Part shown: piece after piece, positions 57,201-64,000 of the stretch | Position numbering within the stretch: position 1 is the first letter of the stretch | How the letters are laid out: each line of letters starts with the position of its first letter | Notes under the pieces: model-generated | The model's database searches: none | What the model was told of the DNA's origin: nothing | What the model saw: only the letters and a program-made list of their open reading frames with translations | Program-made: the position numbers and the translations under genes | Source: Coniella vitis | Lineage: Eukaryota; Ascomycota; Sordariomycetes; Diaporthales; Schizoparmaceae | Assembly: GCA_011317545.1 (NCBI GenBank) | Contig: WUJK01000013.1 | Span: forward strand, 558,001-622,000 | Direction of reading: 5' to 3' | DNA: 64,000 nucleotides

Positions 57201-59720
57201 AGATAAGATTAGAGGAGATTTTAGATACTTTATATATTTAAATAGATATAAGAGAATATTATACCTTCCCGTTTTAAATAACCGATTTAAACCTATATAT
57301 AATATACGCTAATATTAATCCGCTCTTAGAACTAGGGGGTAAATAGCCTTATATAGATAATTTAGAAGGTATTCCGGACTAGACTATAGAGGATATACCT
57401 ATACCTAAGTTAAGTATAGAGAACTTATAACTCTCTAATCGCTACTAAAGCTTAGATAATTACGTTTAGCTATAATAAAGCAACGCCTTTATATATATAT
57501 AAACTTAAATAAACCCTATTAGTAGCGATACTAAGGTAGATAAAGACCCTACTAGCTTTATAGCTAGAGAAGATAAAGACCCTACTAGCTTTATAGCTAG
57601 AGAAGATAAATAATCTATAGATATAGACCCTATTAGCGATATATAACTCGCTAAGGTAGATAAATTACCCTTTAAAGTTAAGGAACCGCTAGAGTATTAA
57701 TTATTAATATATAATAAGGACTATTAGTCTAAGCCTTAATTATAATAACTATTACTTATAAATAGCCGAGATAATCTAATTAATTAGAGATATTTAATTA
57801 TTAGAACCGAGGAGGATATATAATAGGATATTCCGCCCTTTTTACAGAGATCTAATAGATAGAGAGTATTAATATAAAGGGTATTTAAATAAACGCCTAT
57901 TCGTAGGTATAAAAGAAAGAACTCCGAGCTACTTAAGCTATTTATCCGAAGGCCGTTCGCCTTTATAAGCGTATTTTACCCGTTTAGGCGATAATAAGCT
58001 TATCTAGCTACCGTACTAATAGATATATAGCCGGAACTAGACGTAAGATACGCTATATTATATACTATATTTATAATAGCGGTTAACGCTAATAATACGC
58101 TTAGTTAAATATAGGATAAAATTATTAAGTTTATATTATATCCCTAGTATATTAATAACCTATTTAAAGAATTATTAAATTAGGTATAAGCTTAGAAGTT
58201 ACCTTTCCGCGATTAATAGTTTAAGGCTATAAGAAAGGAAATATATTAATTAACGATTATATACGTATAGGAGAAAATCGATAAGGCGAAGGTATATAAT
58301 AAGCTATTACCGCTTAAGTAGGTATTTCGCTATAAAACGGACGGTAATAATATCCTATCCTTATTTAAAGTACGGATTTATATAAGAGGAGATCTATAGG
58401 ATATTAATATCTTCGATACCTATACTATAATACTTATAATATACGCTTTTCGTATACTTATAGTTATTATAGCTTAAAAGGATTTAAAGGTAGACTAAAT
58501 AGATATAATTAGAGCGTTCCTTAACGCTAATAGAGAAGGATAAAAGGAAATATATATTAAACTACTAAACGGATTTAAAATTATCGATAAAGTTGCTAAA
58601 TTAAAGAAAGTATTCTATAGTTTATACGATTCGCCCCTTATATAATATAAAGACCTTTATAATACCCTTAGAGAACTTAAGCTTAAGCTATTATCTAAAG
58701 AATTATATATATTTAAAAGTAAAGATAATAAGATTATTTTATTATTCTATATAGATAATATCTTAATATTTTATCTATAATCGGCTAAGGTAGAAGTAAT
58801 AAGGATTAAAGAGGGTATTACTAAGGCGTACGATATCGTTAACTAAGGACTAGCCGAATAGTTCCTAGGTATCCGAATAGTATATAACCGAAGCAAAATA
58901 ATTATTCGCCTTCTTTATAATACCTATATCGAAAAGGTAGCTAAAAAGTTCGGTTTAACGGATATATTAATATTTCTACCCTACTTACTAATCTCGCCCT
59001 TTATTAAGCTTAAAAAGAATATAAGCGAGGCTATAAAGGAAGAGGTAAAGTTATATTAAGAGAAGATCGGTTCTATCCTCTATATAGCTATTATACTACG
59101 CCTAAACGTAGTATTTTTATACTTATTCCTTTCTCATTTCCTTATAAACCTAAGTTAAGTATATTATAAAGCTACCGATTAGGTAATTAGATACCTTTAT
59201 AGAACTAGATTCCTAGGTATTTAGTATAGTAGTATAGCTCCTAAAGTATAAGTATTATATATATCGGGAGATTCGTCCTTTATAGATAATATAGAGGACC
59301 GAAAATCTATATTTAGATATATATTTATATTATTCGGGGGTATAATCGCTTAGAAATTAGGTAAATAGTCTATAATCGCTATATCTATTATAAAAGCGGA
59401 GCTTAATACCCTATCTTTAACGGTAAAGGAAATAATAGTATTTAAACGATTACTTTAAGATATCTCTATAAACCTTAGGGAGATATAGAATATCTATTAT
59501 AATAACTAGCAGATAATATAGCTAATAATAGCTAAATACGAGAAAATTAGTATAAAGCTTAGGTATATTAATATTAGTTAATTATAGCTTAAATAGGAGT
59601 ATTAAAAAGGTATATTTAAAGTTATATATTTACCTATAAAATAGATACTAGCCGATAGTTTAACTAAACCGCTAGATCGAGCTTAATTTAAGTATTTTAG
59701 AGCTTTCTTAAATCTTTAAG
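54240..59720 (+). mobile_element. Ty1/Copia retrotransposon, destroyed by RIP
   Basis: On + the ghosts run in Copia order. Gag-like ATWINKTVLDSLL and LKDLIKKLKEELLPS lie near 54600-54720. A GAG-pre-integrase part (LRLGYLS...ARGIKI) is near 56210-56275. Integrase pieces (FKDEFLGKFF, LYIKEPNGIAEK) lie near 56400-56710, ahead of RT. RT reads IDIIRAFLNANREG and GFKIIDKVAKLKKVFYSLYD (about 58500-58630), with FYIDNILIFY at about 58745-58775 for the FVDDILL box. RNase H has KLGK-STIAISIIKAELNTLS (about 59350-59420), and the C-terminus ADSLTKPLDRA ends near 59720. Integrase before RT separates Copia from Gypsy. No flanking LTR pair was found. Confidence 0.88.
57539..57604 (+). repeat. Perfect 33-bp tandem duplication in the Copia linker
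   Basis: GATAAAGACCCTACTAGCTT followed by 13 further bases is repeated twice without a mismatch (57539-57571, 57572-57604), then starts a third time for six bases. In frame it encodes DKDPTSFIARE twice in the integrase-RT linker region. Confidence 0.95.
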
Positions 59721-59830
59721 ATTTAATTATAATTATTTAAGTATAAAGTAATTATAATATTATAATAAAATAATAAGAGGATATACTAAAAAACCCTTTT
59801 TTATTAATATAAATACTTAAACTCTATACT

Positions 59831-61255
59831 TTAAACTTTTAGCTTAGGGAGAATTTTATTAAGGACCTTTATTATCTCTAAAGTAGCTTTATCGTAAGTA
59901 ATTCTCTATTCTTACTAAGTAGAAGCTTTCTTATATAGATCGTAATCGTCCGAACTAGCTTATAAAGAAGTATTCTCCTCCCTTAAACGGGTCCTTTCTC
60001 CTTATAAGTTAGCGTTCTCCTCTTATAAAGCGGTAATTTTATCTATAAATCGGATCCTCTCTCGTTTAAAACCGGCTATCCTAGTTTATAAACTCGCCTT
60101 CTCCTCCTCTAAAGTAAGATATATAACCTTATAATCCTTAATACTATATATAAGCTTATCTTTCCGCTTATTTAACTACTATCTAGCCCTTTTACTCGTA
60201 TTAAGTAATTCCTTAACCTAGTAGAGATCGTTACGAAAATAGTTAATAGCCCCTTTTAGCTTAGTATAATCGGCGGTAAAAACTATATTATTAGGTAAGC
60301 TATTTAAACCCTTAAATTATCCCCCTTCCTATAGCTTAAGGGTAGCTTTCTATACCTAAGAAGTATAATTAGCCTTTATTTTAATACCGGATACCGCCTT
60401 CTTATTATTAAGATTAAGGTTTCCTTTAACGCCTTAAGTAATATATTTAAAACGGAAGATTCGGTTTATAAAGGGCTTAAGGATAGGGGGGATAGGTATA
60501 TAAGTATAATTCTACTTATAGTAATAGTTATAATTAGAGGCGTTAAAGGTAAAGATATATTTACCGTTATTATTATTACTATTATAGCTCTTAATATAGG
60601 CGATATAAGGAGTTAAGCGCTTAATTTAGCCCTCCTTAATAATAGTAATCGTATACTTACGGACGGTCTTAAGGTAGCGAGAAGGGGTAACGGTAGCGGA
60701 TAAAGTAATATTATTAATATTATTATTATTATCGTCGTCGTTAGCTAAAGGTTAAGGTTAAGCCTAAAGAAGGGGTTTCCGGGGGTAAGAGTTAATAGGT
60801 TTAAAACTATTAGTAACCTATAACTTAGTTCTCTTAGCGGGGGTATAAGGAGATTATTTAAATACCCGTTTCCGGGGAGAATCGGCGTAGGGAATAATAT
60901 TATTACTAGTAAACGTATAGATATTATCTATAACTTTAAGATTAGTCGGCCGATTTATATAAGATAAGCCTAAACGAGAAGACTTACCGAGGGAACGATT
61001 AGTACGGAACGGATAAGAAGGGTTATTATCGCCGGCACTAGTATTAATATTAGCATTAGAGTTAGTACTAGTAATAATAGTATTAATTAACTAGGCTAAA
61101 TCGTTAGGTTAACCTATTATTCTATTATCCTTTTTTATTATATTAGTAAACTTCTATAAAGGGTAGATTCCGTTTATTAGACTATTAAATTCGGAGCTAG
61201 GTACCTCTTCGACCTTATTAGGCGCGGAAATAGTATTATAACTATAAACGGGCAT
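59831..61255 (-). pseudogene. Ghost of a 475-codon gene with C-terminal coiled coil
   Basis: From an ATG at 61253-61255 to a TAA at 59831-59833 the minus strand is in one frame (1425 nt); the parts I translated are broken only by TAA/TAG at what look like former Gln codons. The N-terminus reads MPVYSYNTISAPNKVEEVPS. Ser/Asn/Pro-rich segments follow (NNPSYPFRTNRSLGKSSRLG, YADSPRKRVFK, an Asp/Asn run). The C-terminus is a strong coiled coil (TLEEEKASL, RIAGFKRERIRFIDKITAL, EENANL, GERTRLREENTSL). The family is not recognised. It lies tail to tail with the Copia pol and is probably a repeat-borne gene. Confidence 0.5.
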
Positions 61256-61900
61256 CGAGAGAGCGTTCGCAGTTTCGATCCCAATTTCTATTATTAACTA
61301 ACTTAAGGAGAGAAGTAAGAATAGTATTTATATAGCGGCGCGAGAGCTGCTCTTAAGTAGCTCTTACGTTTAGGATCTACCCGTAGATAGAGTTTTCTAT
61401 AGGTTTACCGTCGATACGGGTCCTCTTATCGATAGTCTTTTATACGGCTTATAAGCTACTCGGGAGACGCTCTTATTTAGCGCTTATATAATACTAGTCT
61501 CTAGACGAGAAGGGAATATACTAACTAAGGCTTCGTACCCTAGTATACCGAAGCCGTATATTTACCCGTAGGCCTATAATATTACCCCCTTGCTTAAGCC
61601 GAACGCCCTCCTATAGAGCCGTATATAGTATAATAACTACCTAAAAAGTATAATAATATAACGCCGCTACGCCCGCCTACCCTATTAAAGGAGCCTTATC
61701 CTCGTACCTAACGAGTATAAAAGGAGTCTTATATCTACGGAGCTCCCTTTAACCTAGCTCTCGGCGAGTTTATAAGTTCTACCGCCTATTATTCGTTAAT
61801 AGAATAATAGTAACGCCTTTAACTTAATAAGCGGTTATAAATATAATATCTTTACTCTTAAAGCTTCGAAAAAGTATAAATACCCCCTTAACCCCTACTC
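61256..61900. other. AT-rich spacer, less depleted in CG
   Basis: Non-coding by eye, upstream of the minus-strand ghost and of the + strand patches. Retains GCGGCGCGAGAGC-like words near 61338, so it is less completely converted. No LTR identified. Confidence 0.4.
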
Positions 61901-61959
61901 TAAGAATCGTTCCTTCCTCTTAATTAAACTAGAGCCCTTATAAGTTATACGAAACTAAC

Positions 61960-63010
61960 CCCTATAATAATAAGGTAAGTATTACGCTTTCCCTATTCGT
62001 CCTCTACTTATACTTAGCTCTACTAATAGTATAAATATTACTACTTACTCTAAATAAGCTAGCGTAGCTCCTACCGTTATACCTACTACCGCTACCCCCG
62101 CCGTTACTATAAGCTCTATAGCTACTCCTATAGTAGTAATACCTATAGCTACGGCTATAGCTACTCTTATTATACCCGCTATTACTCCTACCGCTATTAT
62201 CCTTACCCCTATTACTACCTAACTCGATAAGGCCGTTAATAAGCTTATTTAGAGCGTTATTGCTATTAACCTATAGCTCTAACCTTATATTACCCTCCCT
62301 AAGGGTATTAGGGACGAGTAATACCTACCCTATATTATAAGAGCTTTTAAGAACCCCCTCTCCCTTTACTTATATAGTATTAGTAAATAGCGCTTCCCCT
62401 ACTTCTTCGTAGCTTACTAATTATTATAGCTAACGCCTATTATTTCCCCTATAGGATAAATAAGAAGGGTAAGAACTCCGGCTATTCTTATACCCCCCTT
62501 TACTAAACCGACGAGATATATATTACTATTATTACTATAATTAACTATTCCTTCGCCTATAATACTTCCGACCCTAGTATATATTACTCCTTCCCTACTT
62601 ACGCCTTCCCGTATTTATATACTTTAGGTACTCTCCGCCCCTAGGCCCTTACCGCTCTCGCTATACGCTATACTTATAACTACCTACCTAAGTTAGGTAA
62701 GATTTAGGCTAGCCGTAATAAGGTCCGGTTATTAAATAATAAATATACTTATAGTATATATACCTACTACTCCTTCCCTACTTATATCTTACTAACTTTA
62801 TACTAATACTATAATTATAAGCTTATACGCTATTAGGTAATAGCGTTAGAGGATATTACCGACCTATTAATAAAGCTTATAAAGGGGGGTAGTAAGGGTA
62901 AGGGCTTAATTAGTATTAAAACGAAGCGTAGTATTAATAATAACCCTTATTCTAGTAAAACTAAGGAGAATAATTCTAATAGTAAGGAGGAGGTAAGTAA
63001 GGATAAGTAA
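61960..63010 (+). pseudogene. Plus-strand coding ghost, family unknown
   Basis: Patches of open + frame: an Ala/Thr/Pro-rich stretch (APTVIPTTATPAVTISS and on, 62067-62215), then LPKGIRDE (about 62296-62320). In a different frame ASRNKVRLLNNKYTYSIY follows (about 62708-62760), then LEDITDLLIKLIKGGSKGKG, Lys/Ser-rich sequence and a TAA at 63008-63010. Tyr is over-represented where Cys or His may once have stood. A frameshift or intron must lie between the parts. It is antisense to the Gypsy pol that follows and may be an accessory frame of that element. Confidence 0.35.
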
Positions 63011-63099
63011 GTAGCTATATTAGTATACGTTTTATATATAGTTTTCTTTTTATCTATAATATTTAATTTCCCCGCTCTTCTTTTCTATAACTTTAGGCT

Positions 63100-64000
63100 A
63101 TTATAACTTATAGCGCTATTATAATATTATTCGAACTCCTTAAAAATAACTATATCTTTAAATTCGGATAACGGCTATTAATCTAGCTAATCCTATCCGA
63201 TCTACTTAACTAGGACTTCGTATTATAGCGTTTTATCCGTTTTCGTATAGCCTTTACGTAGCTTATTATATACTCTAATAATACTTTCTACCTAATACTC
63301 GGGTTCCTTTCCCTTTTTAACTACGATAAGGTTAGGCCGGTATTCCCTTTATATCTATAACGGGAGCAGGTCTTATATAGCTCGAATTAGGAGATCTATA
63401 TAGAAATAAGGGTAAATACCCGGCGGGACGTTTAATTCTATTATATAAGGGCTAATAACGTATATTACGGTATACTTATCGTATAGCTAAGCTAACTTCT
63501 TTAAAAGGCGGTCGGTAATAATATTTCGTAAGGAGAGCTAAACCTTATTACCCTTAATAAGCCGCTTTATAACTACTTATAACTTATTCGTAGATTCTTC
63601 TATTCGTTACTATACGATTATTATTACGGCTTAAGCGAAAGTAGTTATATCTTTAAGCCGTTAGATAAAGTTCTCGGCTTAAATTCTAAGCGCTTATACT
63701 AGTAATATATTACGCTCTACCTATTCGATTAGATCTATATAATAGCCGTATAGGATAAAAAATAGGCTAAGGCTAATTATACTAATATCCTTATTATTAA
63801 TAGCTAGTTAAGCGCTAGGTAGGAGTATCGGCTAATCTAATTATATATATATAACGAATGCTCGGAGGTAATCTATAACCTCTTAGTTTGCTCTTTTTAT
63901 AGCTTTATCCGTCTATAGGTAGAAAGTAATACTTAGGCGCTACTCTATTTTTATAAGCTTATATAATCGGCGTTAGAACCCTCCTACCTAGTTCGAGCCT
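63100..64000 (-). mobile_element. Ty3/Gypsy chromovirus, 3' part of pol, destroyed by RIP (continues past the window)
   Basis: The minus strand shows ghosts of the end of a chromoviral pol. From right to left: ALAYFLSYGYYIDLIE (about 63700-63790), AENFI-RLKDITTFA and IEESTNKL, then the integrase C-terminal domain LSLRNIITDRLLKKLA, KYTVIYVISPYIIELNVPPG and FYIDLL (about 63390-63560), and a chromodomain ghost (VESIIRVYNKLRKG, YEVLVK) near 63190-63310. The VPPGIHPVFHVDLL-type block is characteristic of a common ascomycete Gypsy family. The reading is broken by TAA/TAG. The 5' portion lies beyond base 64000. Confidence 0.85.

Noticed and set aside
38395..64000. CRISPR-like or regularly spaced arrays in the AT-rich blocks
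   Set aside because: Apparent repetition comes from low complexity (TATA/TTAGG words) after RIP; no constant spacer-repeat pattern and the DNA is eukaryotic.

Overview
The window is fungal nuclear DNA, most likely from a filamentous ascomycete (Pezizomycotina; a Dothideomycete/Pleosporales origin fits the gene content and repeat style but is not proven). Genes carry short introns of about 60-160 bp with GTRNGT donors and CTAAC-type branch points. The repeats are extremely AT-rich and almost free of CA and TG dinucleotides, the expected result of repeat-induced point mutation (RIP) acting on CpA on both strands.

Layout. (1) 1-27.8 kb is a gene-dense housekeeping block: gluconokinase (cut by the window edge), RPS26, ubiquitin-S27a fusion, GH18 chitinase, NOP56, VPS4, prefoldin subunit 6, a hypothetical protein, an AMSH-type JAMM deubiquitinase, an MDR oxidoreductase, a small ankyrin protein, a second hypothetical protein, a TPR-SET protein and a membrane-anchored methyltransferase-like protein. 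I rebuilt exon-intron structures by hand; total lengths divide by three and fit the families. (2) 27.8-38.2 kb is sparser: a broken reading frame, an intron-containing tRNA-Ser(CGA), tRNA-Gly(GCC), a broken SDR gene, an A-T-R NRPS-like reductase and an alpha/beta hydrolase. The last three may be an eroding secondary-metabolite locus. (3) 38,395-46,013 is a complete but RIP-destroyed Ty3/Gypsy chromovirus with two 398-bp LTRs. (4) 46.0-53.9 kb is an island of normal base composition holding an intact NACHT-ankyrin NLR-like gene and a protein-kinase pseudogene. (5) About 53.9-64.0 kb is a second RIP-destroyed block: a Ty1/Copia element on +, a 475-codon reading-frame ghost on -, patches of open frame on +, and the 3' end of another Ty3/Gypsy chromovirus on - that leaves the window.

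How the parts relate. RPS26 and ubiquitin-S27a are divergently transcribed ribosomal genes sharing one 747-bp interval. VPS4 and the AMSH-like protein act on the same ESCRT/MVB pathway, and NOP56 and the ribosomal genes serve ribosome production, but I see no cluster logic beyond that. In the right half, genome defence (RIP) has erased the repeats and appears to have leaked into a neighbouring kinase gene, whose three stops are all explained by CpA to TpA changes.

The most unusual signal is an antisense reading frame between the chromodomain and 3' LTR of the first Gypsy element. It predicts a membrane helix followed by a coiled coil and lies next to an antisense tRNA-like sequence.
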